From NCBI RefSeq assembly GCF_021347895.1, contig NC_067121.1, forward strand, positions 31,855,974-31,919,973: a stretch of 64,000 bases of DNA, read 5' to 3'. The notes under the pieces are model-generated. The model was not told the origin of the DNA. It searched no databases and was given only the letters and a program-made list of their open reading frames with translations. The stretch is from Acanthochromis polyacanthus (Eukaryota; Chordata; Actinopteri; Pomacentridae). This document shows positions 12,587 to 25,500 of this stretch, one piece after another (position 1 is the stretch's first letter; each line of letters starts with the position of its first letter). The translations under genes and the position numbers were made by a program.

Positions 12587-12707
12587 CAAAACTAAAGCTC
12601 GGCCCCATGTTGCTCTCTGAGGGGGGTTTGGGGAACAAAGGCCACTCAAATAAATCTGCTTTCATGACTGACCGGACCATCGTGGGCACCGTGCAGCTGG
12701 AGTGCAG
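12587..12707 (+). other. Candidate orphan exon (121 nt)
   Basis: The segment follows a pyrimidine-rich acceptor (ccttgcag) and is followed by a good donor (gtgaat). Only one of the three plus-strand frames is open throughout; it encodes 39 residues ending TIVGTVQLEC, with two bases left over at each end. I do not recognise the peptide, and no neighbouring exon was found to join it. It may be a chance exon, part of an unseen transcript, or a repeat relic. Confidence 0.25.
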
Positions 12708-13049
12708 GTGAATCTCATTTGTGTCCTCTCTCACAGTGGAATTAGCACAAATCGGTGGGTGTCATGTCTATAATTGTCTGTCACACTTGAAAGGGATTAG
12801 ATGTAATCCCTCGGATATGCCCATTTTAGAGATCTAGGTTTATGTATATTGTTGCTTTCTGTATGTGTGTCATTATGTTTTGATTTAGGTTGTGGTGCTG
12901 AAATGGAAGAGCTGCGCCACCTGCTGGTCAGGTTTTTCACTACAGCAACAACGGAGATGAATGAGTTTTCAATGCAGCCTGACAACTCGCCAATCCCCGG
13001 AGCACGGTTGCCTGTTTGAAACAATGCAGTATAATTGTTTTTCTGGCAT

Positions 13050-13573
13050 TTTATTAAAAACAGACAGTGCATACATCAGTATAGCAATTGTGTGAAATCA
13101 ACAAATTATAGTCACCAGAGGTTTGTTTTCCATGCAGGATATATTTTGCAAGCATTTTATTTAAAAGGTGCTTAACTGCTGGGGGGGGGGGGAGTACCAT
13201 AAACTGTAAATTCCTCTTAAAAACAGCTACATAGAATTTTATTATAAGTTCAAACCTTTAGATAAATGCAACATTTTCCATATTAATGTGACCGAAACAA
13301 ACATAATAAATAGATATATTTTTAATTGCATAGGCTGCAGAGCTAAGCTGCTGCTTGGATGTGCAAAGATCAGAAATAACTATGAACATCAACAGTAAAG
13401 ACAACAGAAAACAGCACATTCACTGTATACTGCACCAGCAATCATGGCACTTACATAAGCTTTACCTCCCTCACTGTGGACTAATGATGGACTGAACCTC
13501 AAGCTAAAGTTCATGCAGACCACATATGAGAATTAAGGTCATATGTCTGCAGATCTTTTTTGGTTTTCCAGGC
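13050..13573 (-). other. kank4: kank4 3' untranslated region
   Basis: Minus-strand sequence after the kank4 stop. AATAAA signals on the minus strand lie at 13156-13161 and 13050-13055. A 12-base C run (G12 on plus, 13181-13192) lies between the stop and the distal signal. Which signal is used cannot be told from sequence. Confidence 0.5.
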
Positions 13574-16500
13574 CTACAGAGCTCGAGCTTTAGCGTGGGC
13601 CTGCAGCAGGGCGGCTGTGTCAGTGTGGGAACCTTGCATGGCGATGGAGAGCGCTGTTTGACCCCGCTGGAGAAAAAAGATAGAGAAAAAGTTATTAGAA
13701 TTGCCATACTTATCCACCATGCTAGTTTACGGACACATTTCAACAATCACTGGATGGATTCATGGTCTCCAGATGGTGAATCCTACTGACTTTGGTGATC
13801 CTGTGGCTTTTTTTCCTCTTGCGATTGTCTTGAATATGAGATTGTCATTTATGGTTTTTGCAGCGTGCTATCATGCAAATGCTAATATGCTAAGCTAAGG
13901 TGCAGAATATAGTAAACATTGCTTTTTGCTTCACTTCAGCATGTTGATTTTGTCTTTGTGGCTTGCAGAACTCCTCTTAAAACAAGCAAAGATGCGTTTC
14001 CAGTTCATAGGATAAATGTTTAAGGCATTAATTTCATCTGTCTAATTGGTCTAATTATTCTGGCTTTACCTCAAGGTGAAACAGGGTTCACAGTTAAGGT
14101 AGAACACCCACGGCTGGAGGTCTTTTTATTTTCACTCAACTTAAAAGGCAGACTGTCAAAAGTAGAAGACGCATTTTGCATCCCCTCCTCTGCTCTCGTT
14201 CCTGCCTCCACTCGCTCCAGACTGGCAGATAAGGTACTGTTAGCGGATTAGCTCATCTCAGCCCAGGGAGATTTGTCTTACTGTAGCCTTGATTAATCCT
14301 GGGAAAGCTCTATTCTGCCGCATCCAGACTGTCAGTCCACCCACGTCCGCACAGTGTGAGTCAACACATTCAAGCTTTCATACATCTAAGCTGCTTTGGG
14401 TGCTCAGTTATGTGAATACAAAGGTAAAATGTGCCATTTTGTTAACATATTTATCAGGGGTTCACAAGAGTAATGGGGGAATCATATAAACTCAATGTCC
14501 CAGAATTCAATTTAATGTATTCGCCGCCTGTATGGATTGTATGTGTCAAGACATTATTGTCCGATTAACTGTGATTCCTTTGGTGTAACGGCTGTAAACT
14601 GTTGTGACGCAAGCTGCTTCTCACTAAAGTAGATAAAATGAAGATGGATTTTCTTCTGCAATCTCTGAAAGGATTTTTTCTCCCTGCTAAGAGGACGATA
14701 TCAGTAATAAATTGTGTCTGGGACTTGTTAGCAGCAGTGTTACCTTGTCAGTCAGCGACAGGTCACACTGGCTTCTTTCCAGCAGCAGCCTTGCGATGTG
14801 TGTGTGGCCCCTCTCAGAGGCGAACATGAGGGCCGTGGTTCCCTGGCTGTCCTGGATGTTAGCGTCGGCCCCGTAGCTCAGCAGCAGGCGAACCATCACA
14901 ACCCGGCCGTGTCTCACTGCCAAGTGCAGAGCTGTTTGACCCGTCTGAAGAGGAGAGGCCACGACAGAGAACTGTTAAAAGCCACTATTTCCACTACATG
15001 TTCACTTTTGAGATTTAAAGTCTTTCTAAAAGGATCTTTAAAGAGACTCTTCAGCAAATTCAAAAGCCTGAGTGACTTTAAAAGATGAATATAAAAACAA
15101 GACATTATGAATTGAGATTTAGTTTCCCATATTGTTTCTGTAATTGTACTTTGTCTTTTTCATTTACACCAACACATCATTTATGTAGATGCTCACTCAC
15201 ACTTACTCAATACTCCAGGCCACTCTAAGACACAACAGCATCATGGAAAGAACATAAAACTGATGAAAGTGCATGAGAACGGAGACTAAAACTCCTCCAA
15301 ATTAAAGTAATGATACCACATGACTGCGAAAGTTGACTATAGTTAATGCATATGACCGTGATAACAGACCATGGTTAATAATGAAGACCTAAAGACACAA
15401 ACAAACCCAAAATCCATAATAGAGAAGGTTTCTATTTCTGTACCTTGAGCTGATGGATTGGAGAATCGTATCGCAAGAGGCTATGGACAAACCTATCCAC
15501 CAACAGAAGAGAGAAACCACGGGCCTTCTCCTATACTTTTTGACCAATTAAGATTGTTGCACATTTTCATAAATACACTCTGTACACTGTGAATTTCATC
15601 TATTACTGGGAAGACACCTTCAGATTAACATTGTCAACTATATTCCTCTGAACAGTAAAGGTCCTTCATATCAAGCTCCTTGGCATTGCAGAATAAACAA
15701 CTTTAACTGAGAGAAGTTGCCTGTCTGCTGTCTCAAAAAATGCTCAACAGCAGCTAAAAATTTCATCATGTCTCTCAGCACTGAATAATACATTTTAAGC
15801 AGATTTTTTTTGTCAGCTTCCATACACATTTATTTATTCTAACATTTAAAACACCTTTTGTACATGATTTTTAATAGAAATCAAGGAGAACATAAATATT
15901 TTGTACATTTAACCCACTCTTTGTCATCAGGATGATCTGAGAGTTACCAAAGGGTAGATCTTCTTTGGTTGGATTATAACCAGTGTTTGTCACGTCTGGT
16001 ACGTAAATGTTTCGCACTTGATCGGGCACAGAATGAGTTTCTTGGAGACATTGTGGATTTTTAACATTTCAATTCAGAACATCGATGCTCCGACAGAAAA
16101 ACCACTGTTCACAGCCATTCTTTGAATGACACTTTTCAATAATATAATGCATATTTTCCATTGTTTTATTGTATTTCAGTGTTTGCAACCATAGAACCAC
16201 AAAGAAGCCTGTAGGCCCCACTCTGTTACTGCAGCAGAAGCGACTCAGACAGACACGTGATCGAAAATGTGTTAGTTTGAAAAAAGTAAAATGAGGTGTT
16301 GTAATGTCAGATATTCCTAAGTTGAAGCCAAATGACCTGAGCCATCTTGAAACGCAGATAGACAGACCTGAAAAATGTCAGCTGTACAGGTGTGATCAGT
16401 GAAAAATTTTAGTGACATCTGACAGATTTTTTTGTTACATTTCCAACCAAATGGTCTCACTCTGGTGTCTGATACCACAGCTTTTCTGTTAAACGTGCAA

Positions 16501-19500
16501 AGCTTGAAGCCCTGTTTCCAGATTTTAAAAGCTTCACCCAAAGTCACAGAGTTTGCTCGAAACACAAGCAAACTTATTTTCAAGTTTAAAGTCAACTGTG
16601 TATTAATGTTTGTAAGCGTTGGGTGAAATGTCATCGCCCATTTAGAAGACTGAAAAACAATCAGCAGCAGGTGCGAAGAATAAAACTGACATGTCACGGG
16701 AGCTGCTCATTCTCAGTGACATCTCAGTTACCCTCCCTGTAGACCGAAAGTAGCTATTATTTACTTGTGTTGCATTCATTCGCATTGGTTGTGATACCTG
16801 GTTGGAGCGAATGTTAATGTTGCCCAGCTCCATTAGCTTGCGGACCACTTCCATCCCAGCCGGTCCATCAGGGGCTGTCAGCGAGGCCAACATCACTGCT
16901 GTGTAGCCGGCGTTGTTCTGGAGGTTCATGTCACTCACACCTATGTCGACAGAGAAGATGTCGATACTCAGAAACCATCTATTCCTCTGTAGAACAGCTC
17001 TGAAAACGCAATATGTTTACCTGTTTCCAGTAGCAGGCTGACAATGCTGTAGTTGCAGTGGGACACACTGTAATGCAGCACCGTGTTGCCGTTGTCATCT
17101 GCCAGGTTCACCAGGAAGGTCAGCAGAGAAGGAGTCGCCTTCTTCACTTCCTTTAGGTAAACAGACACCCTGCTGGCTACAGAAGCCTCCTCTGCTGCTG
17201 CACTGAACCAGTGCTGAAACAATACGACTAGGGCCTTTCTCTGGAAAACAGATGGGAACACTGGAAGGATTTTGACTGGATAAAGCTTGCTGACATGGAT
17301 GTAGTCAACATATATCGCACATGTGGGGATGATGCTCTTTAACAATCACTCTTTAAAGCAGATTGGAGTTGATCTAACACGAGTTTTTTTGTATTCCACA
17401 TTGCTTAAATTGTCATTTAATTGGAATTGTGTTTCTGTTCATTCATTGAATGCGGGGAAAAAAATCTGTTTACTTTCTTTAAAGCTCTGTTTTGATCTCC
17501 ACCATCAAATATCTGGCTATTTGAATTTATATTTATAAATTTATACAAAATGTTTCTGCAATTCACTCACTTTGCCTGTATTCGGTCAGTTTTTAAAAAA
17601 AATTTAAAATTCCAGTGAGAAGAGGGTTGTCGAGAGTAAAAAGAGGGAACCAGAGCAATAAAGTTTTGTGCTGTAAAACCAAAACAATAAGTTTAAAGAT
17701 GCTAAAATAAGCGGTGCTAACTGCAGAATCAGATGACGTTCGTTGTCGATACAAACATATTGACTGGTTCAGCTTTAGGATTTGTGAGCTTTGAGCTAAT
17801 TTAGTATCAAATAAACCTGTTTCTTTAAATTTGACACAACGTTTTTGTAAATAATTAAGGCTGCTTACCATGTCATCATTGGGGTTATCCATGTTGTTCA
17901 TGTGATCTCTGAGGAAGTGACAAGCAACCATGAAGTCTGCATTCACTGTCTCACTAGAAGAAAAAGCATATGTGCATAAGGAAGGCCAGAATAGCAAGCA
18001 AAAGGAATTTATATTCCCATGAGATGAAATTAAAAATAGGAGCTATTCCCCGGCTGCTACAATTACATTTTGCAAACGGATACTGATAAGGCGTTCTCTC
18101 ACCTGCCCCTGGTGCTTGAATCTGAGCCAGAGTTGCCCTCCATCTGTTCTCCTGGGGGCTGGGCTTTCAACTTGGCCGTCTTCTCTGAAACCTCAGCTTC
18201 CACAGACACTTCGCCTCCATCTGTCCGCCCTGATCCTGTTCCTACCAATGTCATCTGTCTGTCTGGGCATGTTTGCCTCTCTTTCTTCATCACTCTCCTC
18301 TCTGGCTCTGCATTCACCTGGGCTGCAGCCATTTCCTGGGGGCTACTGCTGCTTTCCCTCTGCTCCGAATCACCATGAACACTCTTGTTCACGCAGTCCT
18401 GGCCAACCAGATTTCCACTCCCGGTCATTTTGCGTCTTAAGAAAAAGAAAAGAAAACAATTAAGGCAGGACATTGAAAGCATCATTGATTATCCGGATGT
18501 GTTTGCCCAATGAGATCAGTAAACTCTGAGGATTTGTCAAACAACATTTCTTTGACATTGTTCAGATTGACAGCATCAAGAATTAACATTAAAGCCAATC
18601 AAGCACTTTCCCTGCAGTGTCTGACCCGAGTAACTTAGAGACAAGATTTTTGGAAGAGAGTTCAAATGCATTATTCATGGTATATGGTCAAGGATGCTTC
18701 CAGTCCAATCATTTTAAAGCTTCAACAGCTAGAAATTTATTTTAAAAATCGAAACAAATGAATTGTGATGCCTGCGTTTCTTCTCTGTCACAACCAAATA
18801 GATTTCATGCCGTATATCATCGCTATACTGAGCCATATTGTCTGACTTTTGTGGCTTAGAAGGATGAAGTAAACTTTGGAATATGGCTAATGTTCACTCT
18901 TTGCAGGGAGAGGTATTCATCTTTCAGTCTTAAATCATTATGTTTTTCTACAAACTACAGTAGCTCACAGGACCTCAAGTCAAGTAACCAACAATCATAG
19001 CTTTTAGGGATTCTAAAATCAGTGGGAGTTATTTACTAACCCTTCATTAACGCCCCCAGAATGCAGGTCTTTTGACATCCTGGTGCATCCATCTGTCTTC
19101 GGGGTGGATTTAGAGGCTGCATGGAGGACAAAGGCAAAGGATGATTTGAAATATCAGATACACAACAATATTGTGTCATGTAAACAAACAGCCAAACCAA
19201 CAACAGGCATCAGTTTACATATAAATCTATCTATAGATGGGGACAAAATGAAGGAAAACTACAACTCTATTTCATACAGACTTTCACTTGGATTTAGATC
19301 AGCTAAAAACCCTTCACTTTCTCTTCAACTTTTACTCATGTGTTTATGCAGCTGGTGAAATGCTTCCACTCCAAGGACTGAATCTTTGGAAATTATTCTT
19401 ATTCTGTGTCACTGGTTTAGAACTCCAGGACTATTTTACAGAGCTGCACTGACTCATCTCACGATGCTTAAATTTAACCCTGTTTAACCCTATTTAACAA

Positions 19501-22500
19501 CGCTCCTCATTCACTTTTACTTCAGTGACTTCTGCATAAGGTGAAATCACATTCCTGACTAAGACGATTTAAAGGTTGAATATGAGGTTTGAAAAGTTTA
19601 ACTTAAATAGCTGGATTTTAATTTTTTCAGCATGATTTGAATGTCTAATCTTTTAAAGATTTTGCACTCTCATCTGAGAGATCTACATCCATTCTTTCAT
19701 CTTGAGTGCTAGTTTTTCTGTCTCTTTTGAAAAGGAAAACTACAGCAACTCAAAGCATGCTCATTGGGAACCCAATGGGGTCAACCATCATTCAGGTGGG
19801 AAGTGAAGCAACAGAAAGCCAGGAAATGGCATCCACCATCACAAACATGTTAAAATACACTCACTGTTGTCAGCACTGTGGTTAACTTCATAATAAAGTG
19901 ACTCATTATTTAGCAACACTTATTACCTCACTCTTCTTCCCCCACAAATTCTTCAGAAATCATATTTGTAGGATGTAGAATCTATGTTACAGTTGTTAGT
20001 GTAACATGTGGTTGTTGTGCCATGCAAACTACTATCCACTTCTCCTTGTTAAGATTAGGTCTCTACTTAACATGAATCCCACAGCATGAAGTCAGATTGT
20101 GCTTCCATGTAACAACCATAATCAAAATAACTGGTAAGAGGGCTTGGCTAGTAATTTTCAGCGACATAATTTGCTTTTAATTGACTTATGTAGAGCAGAT
20201 ATAGGCAGAGAACTTTGTGGTACTGTATGTAAACAATCACCCTCTCTTAGGTTTGACCAAGACGAAGGAGATGGTCGTGGATTTTGGGTAGGCCAGGGCG
20301 AGCTAAACACTGTTTCCATTTTGGAGTTGGGGGTAGTGAAGGATGACAGATACCTTGACTGGGCAGGAAATGTCACACGGAGTGTGTCTACCAAAAGAAA
20401 CAACAGACTGTACTTCTTGCAAAGCTGAGGTCTTTCAAAATGCGTCGCAAAATGTTGCATGTCTTTGACCAGCTTGTTACAAAAAGGGCAGCTTTCTTTA
20501 TACCAGGGGCAGCAGTACCAGAGCCCTTAGAAACTGAACAACTGATAGATACTAAGGCTGGCTCTGTAGTGGAGACTATCTGCTCTAGAGCCCCTAGAGT
20601 TGGTGGTGAAGAGAAGGATGTGACACAAGCTGCTCAACACTAGAGTGTCTTCAGCAGGAGGATCCAGCTCTGCTGCAATAAGGATTGTTACAGAAGGTCA
20701 TCTCTGCCCACCACAACAGCAGTTTACAATGAGTTCTCTCTTTGTCTAGAAGAAAATACTCCCTCTCTGAGTGGCAATGCACATTTTCCATTTATCTTAA
20801 AACAGATAAAACAGATTCAAACTTTTCTGATTCCAGAATTTAATACAAAACAAACCTGAGGAATCAATGTCAACTGTCAACTTGCAAGGTTGGGATTTAA
20901 TTATTGTTACATACATCTTTCTGTATTTTCTATACCTGTCTATCTGTTAGTTATTTCATCATTACATCAACAATACCTTCATGCTGAGTCTTCTCTCCAT
21001 TGCTGTGTTCATGCTGTTTGTAGTGGGATGTAAGGATGTCAACAAGTTCCAACATCTCCTGCTGCAGAGAGTTGACTTTAGGATCTGGGTGCTTTCGAGG
21101 TTTATCCTCTTCACTCTCTGCACACAAACAGTCCCACTGCTGATCCAGGAGACTCTTGATCTTTTTTATGTGGTGGACGACCACTGCTGTGTCTGCAGCT
21201 TGCACCGACACTAGTGGACTCCTTCCAGCAGAACTGACTACAGAGTCTTGTTGGCGACCTCTCTGACCATTTGTGACAACAGTTCTTGTACTGATAAAGG
21301 ATTTATTGTCATCTGATTCAGCGGATCTCACAACTGTCTCATCTCCATCGTGGTCGACCACCACTCTCTCAGCACGAACCCACACCCCAGGATTCTTCAT
21401 AAGGTACTCAATCTTCTCGTCTTTCCTCCTGCTCTCCTCCTGCTGCTCCCTCAGCATCCCCAACACCCTCTGGAGCTCCTGGCCGGTCTCATGTAGCTTC
21501 TGCTCCAGAACAGCTACTTTAGCCTGCAGGGACGTCACCGTCAGCAGCTCATCCAGATCTGTTGAAGTCCTCCACTCGTGTGTAGGATTGGAGACATCGC
21601 TGTGATTTCTAGGAAACATGATGTGACCTTCATGTCGAGGCCTTTTGACATCCACTTTGCCGTAGTGAGAGGAGGTACAAGGGTCTGTGGTTCCGTTCAT
21701 CGAGGAGGGATGGATATGTGGATTCAGACCCAGACGGAGCCTTTCTCTTTCCTCCTGAAGGATGCAGATTTGTGCCCTGAGCTCAGGAACGACCCTCACC
21801 TCCATCTCCAGCTCCCCGACACGTTCTAGAGCCTCAGTCAGGCGCCTCAGCAGCCCTGAGCTGTCCTGTGGGCGAAGGCTGTCTAGAGATTGGAAGACGT
21901 CTTCGCACGAGGTGTTTCTTCCTCCAAGGTGATCCCTTGAACTCCGGAGGCTGCTGGGGTCATCTGTGGACTCTGACCCCTGTCTTAGTAAAACTGTGAG
22001 CGGCAGGCTGGAGGCACGGAGGAGGTGAGGTCTGATGTGCTCTCCGAGAGGCTGCTCATCAAACTCCTTGATTCTGGCCTCCATTTCTGCCAGAGATTGG
22101 AGCCCTGTCGGAGAGAGGGGTGGTCTGTGATCGTATGCCCAGGAAGTGTAGCCATGATGATGACCTTCTGACACCCGGGACCTGGGACCAAGAGCTCCAG
22201 TGGACCCCCAGGGACTTGGGCGGTATCCACCTCCAGAAGGGTTGAGGTGTCTGGGCAGAGTGCTTGCGCGGGGTCCCTTGCTTCGGCGCTGGATGGGAAC
22301 TCTTTTGATGGTGTTGCCTTTTTCTATGTCATCTACATATTTCAGGAAGTCCAGGTCAAGTCGGAAGCCATAAGGGGTTTCCACTGAGTATGGGGGCTTC
22401 CCTTTGATTCCATTCTCTGCTGTTTTGAAAGCTGGGATATTTCCTGTAGACATTAAGGTCAATAACTGAGTAGAAATATTGCAGATATATGCCTGATTTT

Positions 22501-25500
22501 GCAAAATTCTAACATGATGAAGATGGGGTTTTTTTACCGTTTTGTCCTTCCATCTTTTGTTCTCTTCTGTTCCCCAGTTAATTTGTTGTCACATTATCCA
22601 GTTGGAACTTCAGCATCTAACAAAGCAAACAAAATAAACGAAGGGGACTTAATTAAGCCAACAACACACAGAAAAAAGCTGTTAGGGTGTTTTTTACAAG
22701 TGGCAGAAGTGAGTATTGTGTGATTACATTATAATTTAATGAAGCTTGATTTCTCGAGGTGAAAACAGATGAATTTTGGCGCTGACAATCACTTGAGGTT
22801 TAGCTGTGGTGCTTGTGGTGGGAGACTCCATCTTAATTTTATGACCAGATGGAACTGCAATAATTCTTTTTTGTGCTCCATTCACAATCCTATTCATTCA
22901 CCCACATGTAGCACAGAGCACAAAACACAAACATTCAATTACGCTTTCTCTCTATTCTTTCCTCTCATTCTCCTCTTTTCCCAAGGATTTCTGTTTTTCT
23001 CACTCTCTTCATTTCTTCCATGCACCGGGCAGCTATTATTCAGTAGTGGCAGGCCTGATCTTCACTTGATTACAGCCCTGCCATCCAGGAGGAGAGCTGA
23101 AAATAGCTTGAAACTGTTCAGCCCAGCAGCGATGGCCAGCGGTGCAAAATATACTCCTACAGACATAAATACAGACAGCCATTGTTCTGACTCACTACTT
23201 TCCTCCCTCCCTGCCTCCTACTAGGTCTGCAGTCTCCCTTCAGATCCTTATTTTACATTTTCTGAGCTAACTGTGACTTGCTTTTCCTTGCTAATGTTTC
23301 ACTTTAAACATTTGACTGTATTGTTTTTACAGTACATGGTTCTACTGCCTTTTTATCGGCTGATTCTCCCTTCTTTTCGTACTCTCTATGATGGAGCATG
23401 CACCCTATGTCACTGCTTCCTCTACCTCCCCACTCTCCCTTCAGTCCTCACCTCTCCCTCCTCCCATGCCTCCCCTCCTCTCTCCCGACCACCAGCCTCT
23501 GCGGCAGCCTCACAGTCACCAAAACCACAACCCCAAACAATGTCAGCTATGCAGTAAACAGACAAATCCCACCAAGTGGCCCTGCTGGGAATTTTGACCT
23601 CCACCACCATTCACATACTGGCTGAAGCCGCCGATAAACAACAACAAATCTGTCAATTACAGATAAGGATGAGCTCATTTTCACAACATAGGACGTAAAC
23701 ACTTAGATATGTACATGTATACTTGGAGTTAAAGTCGTGCATACCTTCAAGACTGGCATGAATGAGAGGCAGAGTCTGTCATTTAAGATGCATAAATATT
23801 GCAAGAAAAGGAAAATAATTCCTAGAATTATATGTACAATAGGTTATGAATAGGATTTTTTGTTGCTTTTTTAATACCAGTAGTGACATGAAATCATGAA
23901 TTTTTGACATTATTTGTAGCTGAATCAAGCTGGAAATGATTTTACGATACCTATTTTTAATTTAAGTATTCTGAGCAGTCATACAAAAAAAGACTGAAAT
24001 AGAATACGGTTTACAATTAGCAGAATTATTATATAAAAGAGAAAATGTATAGTAATGGATAAACAAAAGTTTACATCAGAGGAAGCATTTGAAACTTTTT
24101 GATCTGAGTTAGAAGGAAGAAGTATTCAGATCCCTTGTTTAAGTAAAAGTATGAATATAGCCATGGAAAAATACTCTATTACCAGCCCTGCATGAAAAAT
24201 CCTATTTAAGTAAAAAATACAAAAGTATTATCATCTAAATGTAGTAAGAAAGTTAAAGTGAAAGTACTAGTTTGGTCCATCTGATTGCTATATTATTATA
24301 TATAACATCATTAGATTATTATTAGTGAAGCATCAGTAAATTAGCAGCATGTTACTGTTTTTATCTGCTGCAAATGGGGCTAGTTTGAACTACATTATAT
24401 CCAGTTTATATACAGGGACAACAGATATATCTTAGGAGCTATGAGATGATTAATAGGATTGGAAGTATAGGGGGAAAAAACACATTCTGTCATTTAAATC
24501 TGTTTTCAGTTTTTGGGTGTTTTCTCTGATCTCTGATTTTTGGTGAGATATTGGAGCAGTTGAACATTAACTGAAATGAAACCATGTGAGAAGTTTGGAG
24601 GGGAAAAAAATCACTAAATAGCGGAATTGTTGACAACTCACAGACATCTCAAATGTGATCCAGACATTGTTTTATGTAAGATATCAAAAATCAAAAAAAG
24701 TTGGAAACCAGAGCTTTACTCTTTAACAATGTGTTGTTTATTATAAGCTTGTTATGTTATCCATTGTGTAAAATCTTCATCTTTAAAGTAACTAAAGCTG
24801 TCGAATAAATGTCTTGGATGAGAAAGGACAGCGTTTATTTTGCGATGTAGTGGAATGAAAGTAGCATTAAATGGAAATATTCAAGTTAAAAATGTGCTTA
24901 AGTTCAAAACTTGATTAAATATACTTAGTTTCTTTCCACCACTACTTGTTTCTCATTGGGAATTTCATGCCTTTTGTTAAACAAATGAAGAATGACAGAG
25001 ATTACAAACAACATGAAACACAATTCCCATCCCAGTTAATCAAAATGCCCCAGTTTGATGCTAAAATACTTAAAGTAGTTTGGTTTGAAACCCAGCTCTG
25101 GTTAGAATGCACAGTTTCTACTGAGAAACATCAGCAGTTTGTTAAAATAAAATAACAGTGAAAATTATTTTCCTAAATATGTCTTTTACAACGTGACTAT
25201 GATGATGATATTCACTGTAGGTTCAGTTCTGTCATTCTCGCATGTTAAACACTGTAACTGATACAGTATGTATGTTGTTGTGCCACAGGGTTTTTATGAT
25301 GTGGAATCTTTCAGCCCTCAGTCTGACAAATCTAAGTTTAGCTTATATATGTGGGCGTAAAGCTAAAGCACACACAGGCAGGGAGCCCTAGATATGTCTT
25401 CATTACCAGCTAACAGCACATCAGTCAGGTGAATGTGCCCTAAAGGTTTGACAGACAAACCAGGAGGGGAAGCAGAAATGTTTCAACAGAGCCGGTGAGG

